Assembly (NCBI GenBank): GCA_021734045.1
Contig: JAIPJR010000003.1
Span: forward strand, 1 to 56,029
Source of the DNA: Fidelibacterota bacterium
GTDB lineage: Bacteria > Fidelibacterota > UBA8477
Direction of reading: 5' to 3'
DNA: 56,029 bases
In this document: positions 8,527 through 17,392 of the stretch, one piece after another
Layout: every line of letters starts with the position of its first letter
Numbering within the stretch: the first letter of the stretch is position 1
Notes under the pieces: generated by a model
Seen by the model: only the letters and a program-made list of their open reading frames with translations
Databases searched by the model: none
What the model was told of the DNA's origin: nothing
Translations under genes and position numbers: made by a program

Positions 8527-9216
8527 TTATTCCTGTGCGGGAATGGGAATATCCAACAGGGGATACTGTCGCCAGCCCTGGAAATCGAAGTGCCACCATT
8601 CAGTGCGCAACCCGGTGAAGCCATGTTTTTCCATCACCACCTTTAATAGCGCCCGATTCGCAACTTGCTGAGCTGGTAAATCCATGTAGCTGGCATGCGC
8701 TTTTTCCGTAAAGTCATCGTAATCCGTGGGCATTTCCAAGGGATTACCACTGGAATCGGCCAGGGCCAAATCAATAGCGCAACCCCGATTATGTCGCGAG
8801 CCATTGGCGGGATTGGCTACATAGCGATTATCGGGAAAAACCGTCCACATTTTCTTTTGCACGGAGAGCGGACGATAGCCATCGAAAACCAGCAATTGCA
8901 ATCCCAGAGCCTTTAGTTCGTTTTGAACCACAACCAGTGACTCGGCGGCTTCCCGCACCAAATAGGGCGAATCGGATTCGTACAAGACCTGTCCGGTAAA
9001 ATTATTGGCCGTGGCATAGCGGATATCGGTCAACAGGTCAGAGATGAGTGTGCGCAGTTCAATAACCTGAGGGCTGGATTTTTCTGAGTGAGCTGGTTTG
9101 AGATCAGGTGGCGCTGTGTCCAATTGGGCTGGTACCGGGGAACAAGCCCAGAGTGTGGAGAAACTGGCAACGAGCAGAAAGCCGTACCAGAAAAGCGTTC
9201 GAAATTTGTAATTCAT
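8527..9216 (-). CDS. VanX-like D-alanyl-D-alanine dipeptidase, probable lipoprotein
   Basis: This 229-residue protein is a zinc dipeptidase of the VanX/DdpX family (peptidase M15D), which splits D-Ala-D-Ala. The metal-site motifs SRHNRGCAIDLAL and EWWHFDF are intact, as is FDGYRPL near residue 115. The N-terminus ends in a lipobox-like LWAC with an atypical Trp at -2, so it may be a lipoprotein or be cleaved near there. No VanH, VanA or VanRS homologues are present, which favours peptidoglycan recycling rather than glycopeptide resistance. It is divergent from the GDPD-like gene. Confidence 0.9.
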   Translation of the reverse strand: MNYKFRTLFWYGFLLVASFSTLWACSPVPAQLDTAPPDLKPAHSEKSSPQVIELRTLISDLLTDIRYATANNFTGQVLYESDSPYLVREAAESLVVVQNELKALGLQLLVFDGYRPLSVQKKMWTVFPDNRYVANPANGSRHNRGCAIDLALADSSGNPLEMPTDYDDFTEKAHASYMDLPAQQVANRALLKVVMEKHGFTGLRTEWWHFDFQGWRQYPLLDIPIPAQE

Positions 9217-9338
9217 GACCTGCCCCTATCACGATTCTTCATTGGCCGGGTTTCCATGGATGCGGCTAATCTAAGACCGCGATTGAATCAGACGAACCAT
9301 ATTTTGGTTTGGTGAATCTGCCGGATTAATATTCTAGC

Positions 9339-10100
9339 ATGAAGTGGATGCGACGAATTTTCATATTAATCGGGGTATTAACGCTTATCCATCAGTACAT
9401 CTGGTATCAGCGCACACCCAAAATCCCTGCTGAACTGATAGCACCTGAGAAAATGACCGTCTGGGCGAATTCGGGTGGCTTACCATTGACAGATACAACC
9501 CTTCTGGCCTCCATTGAAACGCTGAAAAAGCAGTATGGCGCTCGGCATATTCAATTAAATGTCTTCTATCAGGAGGATAAATGGTACGCATCGAGAGCAC
9601 CAAAAATTACCCTGAATGAAGTAATTTCCACTTTTCCTTTTCTCAATTACTGGCTCGCGCTTGCTGCTGATGACACCATCGGGGTGAAAGCACTGGCAGG
9701 TTTGATCCGGTCTCGGGAGCTGGAGCGGCAGATCGTGTTTTCAAGCAACAATGTAGCGATTCTGCACTATTTGCAGAATGTGCTACCCCGGATTCCCCAG
9801 ATTATACCTCCTGAAGAATTAGAGCGTTTCATGACCTACAGAAAATGGCTGTTGCTACCCTTTTTCCATACAGCTTATGATGTCGCGTTAGTACCGCTGG
9901 ATACGACGCTTGAACAGGGGTACCTCAAACCCAAATTCATCCGTGCGCTGGGACATCTGGGGATTCCGGTGTGGGTGGACAGTGTTGAAAACCTGAGTCA
10001 GGTTTTGTGGTTGGCTGACCGGAAAGTGAAATCTGTTCGGATGGATCGGGTTGATTTGGCCTTGCTACCGAGAGCAACGCTTCAGCCATCATTGGAATAA
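9339..10100 (+). CDS. Membrane-anchored GDPD-fold protein lacking catalytic residues
   Basis: This 253-residue protein has one N-terminal membrane anchor (about 6-22) and a domain that follows the glycerophosphodiester phosphodiesterase barrel in order: WANSGGLPLTDT where HRG should be, HIQLNVFYQEDKWYASRA in place of E-x-D and HD, then LNEVIS, IVFSSNN, and near the end LGIPVWVDSVENLSQVLW followed by MDRVDLALL. The barrel framework is recognisable, but the active-site His, Glu, Asp and second His are all replaced. It is probably a non-enzymatic, periplasm-facing paralogue. No clear ribosome-binding site precedes ATG 9339. A bidirectional terminator follows. Confidence 0.6.
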   Translation: MKWMRRIFILIGVLTLIHQYIWYQRTPKIPAELIAPEKMTVWANSGGLPLTDTTLLASIETLKKQYGARHIQLNVFYQEDKWYASRAPKITLNEVISTFPFLNYWLALAADDTIGVKALAGLIRSRELERQIVFSSNNVAILHYLQNVLPRIPQIIPPEELERFMTYRKWLLLPFFHTAYDVALVPLDTTLEQGYLKPKFIRALGHLGIPVWVDSVENLSQVLWLADRKVKSVRMDRVDLALLPRATLQPSLE

Positions 10101-10180
10101 AATCAAAGTCTGAATCAATTCAATTGAGTTGCGATAATTAGTCGGGGACGATGCAACGCCTGATTGACCGTCGCCACTAA

Positions 10181-10200
10181 CCGTGCTCATCCGTGCTGAA
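10181..10200. repeat. CCGTGCT direct repeat, degenerate intergenic repeat family
   Basis: Two ten-base units, CCGTGCTCAT and CCGTGCTGAA, lie side by side in the 214-base gap between convergent genes. The wider word CTAACCGTGCTCATCCGTG resembles the ATCCGTGTTCATCCGTG class of dispersed repeats, a cousin of the CACAGATTA words at 5208-5425. No coding frame is involved. Confidence 0.45.
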
Positions 10201-10219
10201 AATTTGGTACGAGCCATAA

Positions 10220-10249
10220 AAAAACCGCCCCGGTAAAGGGGCGGTTTTT
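10220..10249. terminator. Bidirectional rho-independent terminator
   Basis: The stem CCGCCCC (10225-10231) pairs perfectly with GGGGCGG (10238-10244) around a six-base loop. It is flanked by AAAAA on the left and TTTTT on the right, so a T-run follows the stem on both strands. It sits between two convergent genes (the GDPD-like gene and the cytochrome gene) and would end both. Confidence 0.93.
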
Positions 10250-10314
10250 GTGATCGTCTCGATTGAATCGTAAATCGTTAAATAGCCTGCGATTTACGCA
10301 AAATCGATATTGCT

Positions 10315-11373
10315 TTATTCGTTATTCAGAGCAGTAATTGTGCTGCTCAAAATGTAACGAACATACGCGGGATTATGTACACCCAGACTGCGATCTTCGG
10401 TCAGCGCCTTGTAGTTCAAGACGGCGCCGGCGACCACAGCACTATAGGTGCCGGGAACCGAACTGTCACTACCCGGGGCAGTGGCACCGGTAGCATCCAG
10501 CAGGGTTTTCAGTGAATCCAGTTGTCCCTGAATTTCAGCATCCAGATCATCCATCTTGGTTTCTGCTTCATCAGCCGTATGACAATCCACACAACCGGCT
10601 GTGTTCAGGACCAATGAACCGTGATAATCATAACCCATTTTCATGGTATGACCACCGGCCTGGACACCGTAGGGTTCTGCCATATGACAGGTAACACAAG
10701 CGTCCTCGATAAGTCCGGCATGCGTAAAAGCACCATTGCCTGAATAACCAGATCCGGCATCAAACAAACCTTCACCAGCAAACACGTTGGCTTGTGGTCC
10801 ATGATGCAGGCCATATCGGGAACTGGTGATGGCAATATCAGCACCACCGGCAACCGGCCATGGATCAACCGTACGACCCTGGTGACAGCTGGCACATACA
10901 CTAGCCTTACCAAAATCATAGGTTTCAGACACATTCATCAGCTCAATCGCACCACTCACGGTAAGTGCGTAGTCGTCATCTGTATAACTGTCATGAATAT
11001 TATGACAGGTATAGCAGTTCGGTGGTGCAGGATTGCTGATCATTGCGCCATCGGCTGTGGCATCGTACGATCCGTCCAGATTACCCAAGAAACCCTGACT
11101 GGTGTGGCAAACCGCACAGTCACCGGAATTTCTTTCGAAATTTCCCCCGGTTGCGTGTGTGGAAGCCGCCCACTGGATTTCACGGGCAAACATGGCCTGG
11201 CTGTTGTCATGACATTCGGTACAGGTGGCATTGGCGTCAACGCCATCTGTGCCATCCTGCCCATCTGCTCCCGGAGGTCCGGCCGGACCTTCACAGGAGA
11301 CAGCAAACATCATCAACAAAGCCAGTGAAAAGACGAGCAACACGCTTTTCTTGACATTGTCCCTTAATACCAT
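10315..11373 (-). CDS. Six-haem c-type cytochrome lipoprotein with collagen-like linker
   Basis: This 352-residue protein has a lipoprotein signal (lipobox AVSC at about residue 27) followed at once by a short Gly-X-Y stretch (GPAGPPGADGQDGTDG). Six CXXCH haem sites follow: CTECH, CAVCH, CYTCH, CASCH, CVTCH and CVDCH. Extra His residues (GLHHGPQ, GGHTMKMGYDYHG) could be distal ligands. The C-terminal 90 residues are haem-free and helical (LDAEIQGQLDSLKTLL). AGAGGAGA upstream fixes ATG 11373. It is monocistronic, bounded by the terminator at 10220. An electron-transfer role at the envelope is likely; the partner is unknown. Confidence 0.88.
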   Translation of the reverse strand: MVLRDNVKKSVLLVFSLALLMMFAVSCEGPAGPPGADGQDGTDGVDANATCTECHDNSQAMFAREIQWAASTHATGGNFERNSGDCAVCHTSQGFLGNLDGSYDATADGAMISNPAPPNCYTCHNIHDSYTDDDYALTVSGAIELMNVSETYDFGKASVCASCHQGRTVDPWPVAGGADIAITSSRYGLHHGPQANVFAGEGLFDAGSGYSGNGAFTHAGLIEDACVTCHMAEPYGVQAGGHTMKMGYDYHGSLVLNTAGCVDCHTADEAETKMDDLDAEIQGQLDSLKTLLDATGATAPGSDSSVPGTYSAVVAGAVLNYKALTEDRSLGVHNPAYVRYILSSTITALNNE

Positions 11374-11453
11374 TTTGACTCTCCTCTGTTCTTTGAAGGT
11401 TTATGCTTCAATACTTTTCGTCTCGTGATTCCCCTCGGCATGATTCTTTTTCA

Positions 11454-11470
11454 GAAAGTTAATAACTTTC
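11454..11470. promoter_or_regulatory. 17-base palindrome upstream of the cytochrome gene
   Basis: GAAAGTTA and TAACTTTC form perfect eight-base arms around a single central A, about 81 bases before the cytochrome start codon. This is the size of a dimeric regulator site. Two direct AAAGATCA copies, 14 bases apart start to start, lie just upstream. No matching regulator gene is adjacent, so the binding protein is unknown. Confidence 0.5.
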
Positions 11471-11903
11471 ACACCGGATAGCTCCGTTTTTTCTCAAAGA
11501 TCATGCGCGAAAGATCACTTCGTATCTTAAGATGGCACTCTCCCCGCCATCCAAAGACAGCGGAAGTCAGAAATGCGTCGCAGAATTTTCCCATAAACCC
11601 TCTATATAGAATTTCATTCTGCATGGTCGGATTAACGGCAACATTAATGCCAACAGCTATTACAATTCACATCAATTTCCAGACACAGCTATTCAATCGC
11701 AGCTAATTCCATTATTAATTCATGCCTGACACACACTTTCCTGCCAATCGCGAATCCATAGTAAAACTAAGTAGTTACTGCGCCACATTTTCCATGTGAA
11801 TCCCCCCAGAAAAGCAGGCTGGAATTTAGATTTCCATCATTTTGTCAAGGAGCACCGGCGTCCACCTACCGGGATTGGAATTACCCCATTTCTCACTTTT
11901 CAC

Positions 11904-11935
11904 AATTCCATCCTACAAGATTTAGGAATGGAATT
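11904..11935. other. AT-rich hairpin in the intergenic region
   Basis: AATTCCATCCTA (11904-11915) pairs with TAGGAATGGAATT (11923-11935) with one bulged base and a seven-base loop. A short T-run follows on the plus strand only, where no gene lies upstream, so its role as terminator for glgP on the other strand is doubtful. Confidence 0.35.
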
Positions 11936-12069
11936 TTTCCAATGTCCCGGGATTTCAATTGATCAAAAGTTAGCTATCCCGGACAGGGACAACAATCGAT
12001 AATTCCGACCGTTATTATCGGGTTCCTATTAGGTACGACAAAGGATACCTGTGGATATTTTTCAGCGGT

Positions 12070-13719
12070 TTATTTCAGTTGATATATCTTGCTGGTGTAG
12101 TCGTCCAACATCCGCCTGGCAGTGAAATTCACGCCGGTTTTAATCGCTTCCCGCATAATCTGCAGCCAAGCGGGACGATCATCGTAAAATGTGGGGATGA
12201 CCTGTTCTGCCAACACTCGGTAAAGCGCATTAGCATCTGAGCGGTCACTGGGGACAGCCGGTTCACCAAAAGCCCAGCCGTTTTCGCCATCGCGACACCC
12301 TTCGTTCCACCAGCCGTCCAAAACGGAGAGACTGGGTACGCCATTCAGTGCGGCTTTCATACCACTGGTACCACTGGCTTCGTTGGGACGTAATGGCGTA
12401 TTCAGCCACACATCCACCCCGGCAGTGATGAGTCGTCCCAGCCACATGTTGTAATTCTCCAGGAAAACCACATTGACCCGACCATTGAGATCGCGGATAT
12501 GCCGGTACAGCTCCTGAATCACATCCTTGCCATGCTCGTCACGGGGGTGGGCTTTGCCGGAAAAGACAAACTGCACCCGACCCTCACAGATTTCGCTTAA
12601 CCGCTCCAAATCGTAAAAGAGCAAATTTGCCCGTTTATAAGTTGCCGCCCGGCGCGCAAACCCAATGGTGAGCAGGTTTGGTGAAAGACCTTTTTGGGTC
12701 ATGGCATTGGAATAATCCAACAGGTTAATTTTATTCTCCAGGTGGGCATCCCAGAGCGCATCATCTGGCACCTCGTTAATTTTCAATAATTCTACTGGTT
12801 CCTGCACCCAGCCGGGCATTTGTTTGTCAAATAAGTGCTGTGTCTCTCGGGCGGTCCAACTTAAATGGTGCACGCCATTGGTAACATCGCTGACCGCGTA
12901 TTGCGGGTACATCTTCCGGGCAACCTCGCCATGAAGCTGAGAAACCGCATTCACCGAACGACTCAGGTTTAAAGCCAGATGGGTCATGGATAACTTGCCA
13001 TGATTATCTGCTAACTCCCGGATGTTCTCCGGTGCGTATTCACCCAAAGCCGGCAATGCACTTTCGTAGGAAAATTCATCATGGCCGGCAGGAACCGGTG
13101 TATGGGTTGTAAAAACACACTGCTGCTGAACCTGCTTCACATTACCACCGGCAGATTTTAGCAGATCCAGCGTAAGAAATGCCGTGTGACCTTCGTTCAT
13201 ATGGTAAACCTGAATGGACTTCTGGTACCCCATCGCCCGAAGTGCCGCCATCCCACCCAGTCCCATAGCCATTTCCTGGTACAATCGGTGTTGATTATCT
13301 CCGGCATACAGACGGTAGCACAGCCGGCGATATTCCGGTGCATTTTCCGGCACATCCGAATCCAGAAATAAAATCGGAACCCGGTAACCACCGGCGCCCT
13401 CTACCCAGTATTGCCAAACAGCCAGATGAATGGTGTGGCTGTTGATGTGAAAAGAGACTTTTATATCCAATTTTTCTAGTAACCAGGAGGGATTGAAGGG
13501 CGGGTATTCTTCGGTCTGCTTCCCTACAGCATCCACATGTTGATTCATATAGCCTTCACGATAAAGCAGCGTGACGCCTACCAACGGTAATCCCGCATCA
13601 GCGGCTGCTTTCACATGATCGCCGGCCAGCACTCCCAAACCACCCGAATAGGACGGTATGCTGGGGGAAACACCAATCTCTGCACTAAAATAGCCCACGC
13701 GGGGTTCAAATTTAATCAC
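12070..13719 (-). CDS. glgP: Alpha-glucan (glycogen) phosphorylase, short form
   Basis: This GT35 phosphorylase releases glucose 1-phosphate from glycogen or maltodextrin using pyridoxal phosphate. The N-terminal EPRVGYFSAEIGV and YSGGLGVLAGDH and the PLP-lysine region RPNEASGTSGMKAALNG are clear. At about 549 residues it belongs to the short TIGR02094-type class seen in Thermotoga and many bacteria, not the 800-residue GlgP. The frame is open back to GTG 13779, but an AAGGAG lies nine bases before GTG 13719 and conserved sequence begins right after it, so I prefer 13719. It is last in the gap-pyk-GH57-glgP operon. Confidence 0.93.
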   Translation of the reverse strand: MIKFEPRVGYFSAEIGVSPSIPSYSGGLGVLAGDHVKAAADAGLPLVGVTLLYREGYMNQHVDAVGKQTEEYPPFNPSWLLEKLDIKVSFHINSHTIHLAVWQYWVEGAGGYRVPILFLDSDVPENAPEYRRLCYRLYAGDNQHRLYQEMAMGLGGMAALRAMGYQKSIQVYHMNEGHTAFLTLDLLKSAGGNVKQVQQQCVFTTHTPVPAGHDEFSYESALPALGEYAPENIRELADNHGKLSMTHLALNLSRSVNAVSQLHGEVARKMYPQYAVSDVTNGVHHLSWTARETQHLFDKQMPGWVQEPVELLKINEVPDDALWDAHLENKINLLDYSNAMTQKGLSPNLLTIGFARRAATYKRANLLFYDLERLSEICEGRVQFVFSGKAHPRDEHGKDVIQELYRHIRDLNGRVNVVFLENYNMWLGRLITAGVDVWLNTPLRPNEASGTSGMKAALNGVPSLSVLDGWWNEGCRDGENGWAFGEPAVPSDRSDANALYRVLAEQVIPTFYDDRPAWLQIMREAIKTGVNFTARRMLDDYTSKIYQLK

Positions 13720-13789
13720 GCTCAACGACTCCTTTTTATCCAAAGGCCAAACAACGGTTTTTGTTTCACATCCTGACACCTGAAATCTG

Positions 13790-15883
13790 TTACGAATTCA
13801 GAGGTGTCTCCACAGTGAGTGAAAATGAAATTTTCTGCGACTTCCCGGGTGCCAAATCAAAATGCCACAGGGGCAATACACCGGACGCCTGATACACACG
13901 CTCAAAACCCGCTTCCGACATGGAAACAGTCTCAACTGGCGCTCGCCACAGCCGCACCGGATCTAAAAATTCCAGCGCAATCGCGAAATTATCCCACTCG
14001 CTGGCTACACGAACTTCACGAACGCCTTCATTTTCAGCTTTGGTGTTTAGCGTACACCGGGTATCGGCATCACCATTGAGCTCATAATACCTATCCGGAC
14101 TATTACCGCCCAGTAGTCCAAAATTGAACTCATTTCCGTAAAATCCACGGATGGCATGTTCCGAAGTGTTTTTAATGGCAATTTCGAAGCGGAGTCCCTG
14201 GTCCGACATGGTCACCGTTTTCTGCAAGGTCACCGGCAACTTCCAGATAAACCCTGTAGCTGTAAGCCGGATGCCGTCTTTAATGCGATCTACGTGGAAG
14301 CGGGTATTGAGGAAACTGCCACCTTCCACCGTCTCTGACCGGAAATAGCGTTCCAACGATTCATCCTCACCAAAAAAATGGTCAATCCAACTCATGCGCG
14401 GGTATTTATCGATAAACAGGGCATCCTGGAGGTTTTCCTCCTTTGCCAGAACCAGATCATGAATGGAGCCACCAGCGTTTGCAGCAGTGGTAGCTTGCGA
14501 CAATTTGTGGTGATAACTCTCGGAATACCGCGTAAGGGTATTCAATACATTGAAATGGACCGGTACCACATCCAGCTCCTGGATCGCGGCACCATTCTCA
14601 CGGATGAAAACCTGCAACATTGTATTACGAAGTTGATATTCCGGCAGACCATCCTTATCAATATCCACGATTCGCATGGGTTCGTGGGATACTTTATTCA
14701 GGGCTTGTTCCGCTTTCAACAAATGCTCAAAAATTGCGTGACGCAGGTGTGGCAGGTACAATCCACCAAATACACCATGCCAGAATCCGCAATTGCATTC
14801 TGCCCGGTAGAGATCGTCCTTCACTTCGGACGGCAGTGGTCCCACCATTGACGTTTCCAGGTTGGTAATGCGATCCGACAGATCCTGGACACGTTTCTGC
14901 ATCCAGTTGGATTCGGTGTATTTTGAGAGGAAATTCCGCCAAATCCCACCCTTCACGAATGGCCGAGCGAATTCCTCCTCACCGGCATTATGTAGCTGGT
15001 GGACAAACTTTTCCAAATCCTGCCCCAGACTGGTGGGCAGCGTCCACTGGGACATCTCAAAATAGGAAGCCGTTGGTAAATAAATCAATCCCCGGGGCTG
15101 ATGGGTGGTGTAATACGATTTAAAGGTCGTGGTGTGGAGCCAGTCCTGGTTTTCAGTCAGCAGCGTGAAAAAGCGTTGCAGCCATTTCTCTTCATACACG
15201 GTTGTGTAAGTGCCTGGCCAAATGCCGAATTTTTCACCATCATCGGCCATCACCACCACATGTTGACCATCTTCAGTGGCCTTCTCCCGTAAAATATCAA
15301 TGGTTTTCTGGGGGTCATCGAAGGGCATGGCGTAGCGTAATTGCTGAGAAATGGGAAAAACACCCAGCGTCTGCCCCTCATCTTCGGTATTGAAATAACC
15401 GGTAAGCGCTTCCGGGCGTAGGCCGGCCGACAGAAAATGATAGTCGTCCAGAACAATGTAATCCAATCCGGACTGGGCGATGGGTGATACCAGATGGGGC
15501 TCCCAAACACGCTCCGTTAACCAGCTACCCCGGGCGTCATAATTAAACCGCTTTTTTAAATAGCGATTCATTTTACGCAACTGTCCCAGCTTGTCCCGAT
15601 TGGGAATCATGGTGAGAATCGGCTCATAAAAACCAGCAGACAGCAATTCCACAGATCCACGCCTCACCAATGTATCCAGCAGTTCTAAAACCTCTGGCCG
15701 GTTTCCCTCCAGCCATTCAATCAGCGATCCACTGAAATGGAAACTCATCTGGAGCGTGGGGAACTGTTCCAGCGTCTCAAGAAATGGCTGGTACGCCCGG
15801 TCGCAGGCGTCGTGCATGACCGCATCAAAATTGCCTACGGGCTGGTGATTATGAATACCAAAAATAAATTGAATAGATTTCAC
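13790..15883 (-). CDS. GH57 4-alpha-glucanotransferase/alpha-amylase
   Basis: This 697-residue glycoside hydrolase family 57 enzyme rearranges or cuts alpha-1,4-glucans in the cytoplasm. No signal peptide is present. Motifs: IFGIHNHQP (8-16), nucleophile E124 in TERVWEPH and acid/base D214 in VMADDGEKFG, at almost the same positions as in the Thermococcus litoralis glucanotransferase. The C-terminal beta-rich half (from about 400) fits the DUF1925/DUF1926 domains of this subfamily. It lies between pyk and glgP and would trim or extend chains so that the phosphorylase can work. Confidence 0.92.
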   Translation of the reverse strand: MKSIQFIFGIHNHQPVGNFDAVMHDACDRAYQPFLETLEQFPTLQMSFHFSGSLIEWLEGNRPEVLELLDTLVRRGSVELLSAGFYEPILTMIPNRDKLGQLRKMNRYLKKRFNYDARGSWLTERVWEPHLVSPIAQSGLDYIVLDDYHFLSAGLRPEALTGYFNTEDEGQTLGVFPISQQLRYAMPFDDPQKTIDILREKATEDGQHVVVMADDGEKFGIWPGTYTTVYEEKWLQRFFTLLTENQDWLHTTTFKSYYTTHQPRGLIYLPTASYFEMSQWTLPTSLGQDLEKFVHQLHNAGEEEFARPFVKGGIWRNFLSKYTESNWMQKRVQDLSDRITNLETSMVGPLPSEVKDDLYRAECNCGFWHGVFGGLYLPHLRHAIFEHLLKAEQALNKVSHEPMRIVDIDKDGLPEYQLRNTMLQVFIRENGAAIQELDVVPVHFNVLNTLTRYSESYHHKLSQATTAANAGGSIHDLVLAKEENLQDALFIDKYPRMSWIDHFFGEDESLERYFRSETVEGGSFLNTRFHVDRIKDGIRLTATGFIWKLPVTLQKTVTMSDQGLRFEIAIKNTSEHAIRGFYGNEFNFGLLGGNSPDRYYELNGDADTRCTLNTKAENEGVREVRVASEWDNFAIALEFLDPVRLWRAPVETVSMSEAGFERVYQASGVLPLWHFDLAPGKSQKISFSLTVETPLNS

Positions 15884-15939
15884 AAATTTTCTTTCTACAA
15901 CACATCATCTTTAATGATGGCGTTTAATTGAACAGCGGT

Positions 15940-17364
15940 TCAGGTAACCGGATCGACGACCTGGATTTTTAACATATTGGTGGTGCCTGACTGCCCGATG
16001 GGAATCCCGGCTGACAGGACGAATCGGTCGCCAGCTGCTACTGCTTGCAGCGCAGTTAATTTCTCCGTCGCCAGAGCCAGCATCTCATCCGTATTTGCAT
16101 AAGGCTGCACCACGATAGGCTGGACACCCCAGGTCAGTTTTAACTGGCGGGCCACCGGTAGAAACGGTGTCAGTGAATAAATCGTGGCAAAGGGTCGGTA
16201 TTTGGAAACGGCCCGGGCTGTGGCACCCGAATGGGTCATGGTGACAATCACCCGGATATCCAACAGATTGGCAATATTTCCGGATGCGTGGGCAATGGCA
16301 TCCGACTCTGTGTGTTGGGGAATGACCACGGCCATGCGAGGATCCACTTTGGGGTCAATTTCAACTTCGGAAATAATTCGATCCATCTGCTGAACAGTCT
16401 CCACCGGGAATTTGCCAATCGCTGTTTCGCCCGTCAGGAGCAGCGCATCCGTGCCATCGTAAACCGCATTGGCCACGTCGGTTACTTCCGCACGGGTTGG
16501 ATAGGGATTTTCCTGCATGGTAGAGAGCAGCTGAGTCGCGATAACCACGGTTTTCCCCGCCATATTGGCCGTGCGAATAATTCGTTTCTGAATGGCCGGT
16601 AATTGTTCCAGTGGAACTTCTACCCCCAGATCACCACGAGCCACCATCACCCCATCGAATGCCTGAACAATTTCATCCAGGGCGTCCAGCGCTTCCGGTT
16701 TCTCGATCTTGGCCAGTATGGGAATATATTTCTGGTGCTGGTTCATGATGCGTTGCAGGGGCTCAATGTCATCCGCATGACGAACGAAGGAAAGCGCGAC
16801 CCAGTCCACATTTTTTTCCAGTGCGAACTCAAAATCGGCCACATCTTTGGCTGTAATAGCCGGGACGTCTAAATCAATGTTGATGAAATTAACACCTTTA
16901 CGGGGTTTCAAGAATCCGCCCCGCTTCACCCTGACCTCCAACAACTCGTTGGAAATAGAGGCAATCACGTCCAGTAAAATCCGGCCATCGTCCGCGGAAA
17001 TGCGAGCACCCTCTTTCACGCCCCGAAACTTGAATTCACCGGTGAGCGGAATCCCTTCCGTTGGCGCGACTGCACCTGCACACCCCAATAAAACGGCAGC
17101 ACCATCGGTCAACTCCCAGCCATCCGCAAAATCCACCGTACGGATTTTCGGCCCGGCCAAGTCTACCAGAATCGCCGGTCCTACCCCCTCATTTTGAGAC
17201 TCCCAATCTCGGATCCGCTTCAAAATATTATCATAATAGGTGTGATTTTGCTGCGACATGTTAAATCGCACCGCATCCAGACCGGTTGCCAGTAAATCGT
17301 TGAGGCCTGCTTCGCTATCCGAAGCAGGCCCCACTGTTGCAACGATTTTGGTTTTCCGCACCAT
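15940..17364 (-). CDS. pyk: Pyruvate kinase
   Basis: This 474-residue enzyme converts phosphoenolpyruvate and ADP to pyruvate and ATP, the last step of glycolysis. Signature regions are AKIEKPEALDALDEI, DGVMVARGDLGVEVP, VIATQLLSTMQENPYPTRAE and the C-terminal allosteric-type domain beginning near residue 350 (VTMTHSGATARAVSKYRP). The product ends with a normal C-terminal domain and no phosphoenolpyruvate-binding extension. It is 28 bases from gap and 56 from the GH57 gene, so the genes are very probably one transcript. Confidence 0.97.
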   Translation of the reverse strand: MVRKTKIVATVGPASDSEAGLNDLLATGLDAVRFNMSQQNHTYYDNILKRIRDWESQNEGVGPAILVDLAGPKIRTVDFADGWELTDGAAVLLGCAGAVAPTEGIPLTGEFKFRGVKEGARISADDGRILLDVIASISNELLEVRVKRGGFLKPRKGVNFINIDLDVPAITAKDVADFEFALEKNVDWVALSFVRHADDIEPLQRIMNQHQKYIPILAKIEKPEALDALDEIVQAFDGVMVARGDLGVEVPLEQLPAIQKRIIRTANMAGKTVVIATQLLSTMQENPYPTRAEVTDVANAVYDGTDALLLTGETAIGKFPVETVQQMDRIISEVEIDPKVDPRMAVVIPQHTESDAIAHASGNIANLLDIRVIVTMTHSGATARAVSKYRPFATIYSLTPFLPVARQLKLTWGVQPIVVQPYANTDEMLALATEKLTALQAVAAGDRFVLSAGIPIGQSGTTNMLKIQVVDPVT

Positions 17365-17392
17365 TTTATTGAATCACCTGATTGGGTATCCC

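Larger units (their letters stand above)
11374..12069. other. Gene-poor intergenic region (696 bases)
   Basis: No convincing gene is visible in this AT-leaning gap between the cytochrome and glgP genes, both on the minus strand. A 67-codon frame at 11503-11706 has no ribosome-binding site or recognisable protein pattern. Next to the cytochrome gene lie a 17-base palindrome (11454-11470) and two copies of AAAGATCA (11496-11503 and 11510-11517). A hairpin lies at 11904-11935. The region must hold the cytochrome promoter and the end of the glycogen operon transcript. A small RNA cannot be excluded. Confidence 0.5.

Noticed and set aside
8527-9216. Glycopeptide (vancomycin-type) resistance locus
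   Set aside because: Only a VanX-like dipeptidase is present; no ligase, dehydrogenase or VanRS two-component genes are near it.
11503-11706. 67-codon plus-strand frame in the long intergenic region
   Set aside because: No ribosome-binding site, no recognisable protein pattern, and the region is AT-rich and non-coding in appearance.
13719-13779. Longer start for glgP at GTG 13779
   Set aside because: The extra residues do not match the family, and AAGGAG lies just before the internal GTG 13719.
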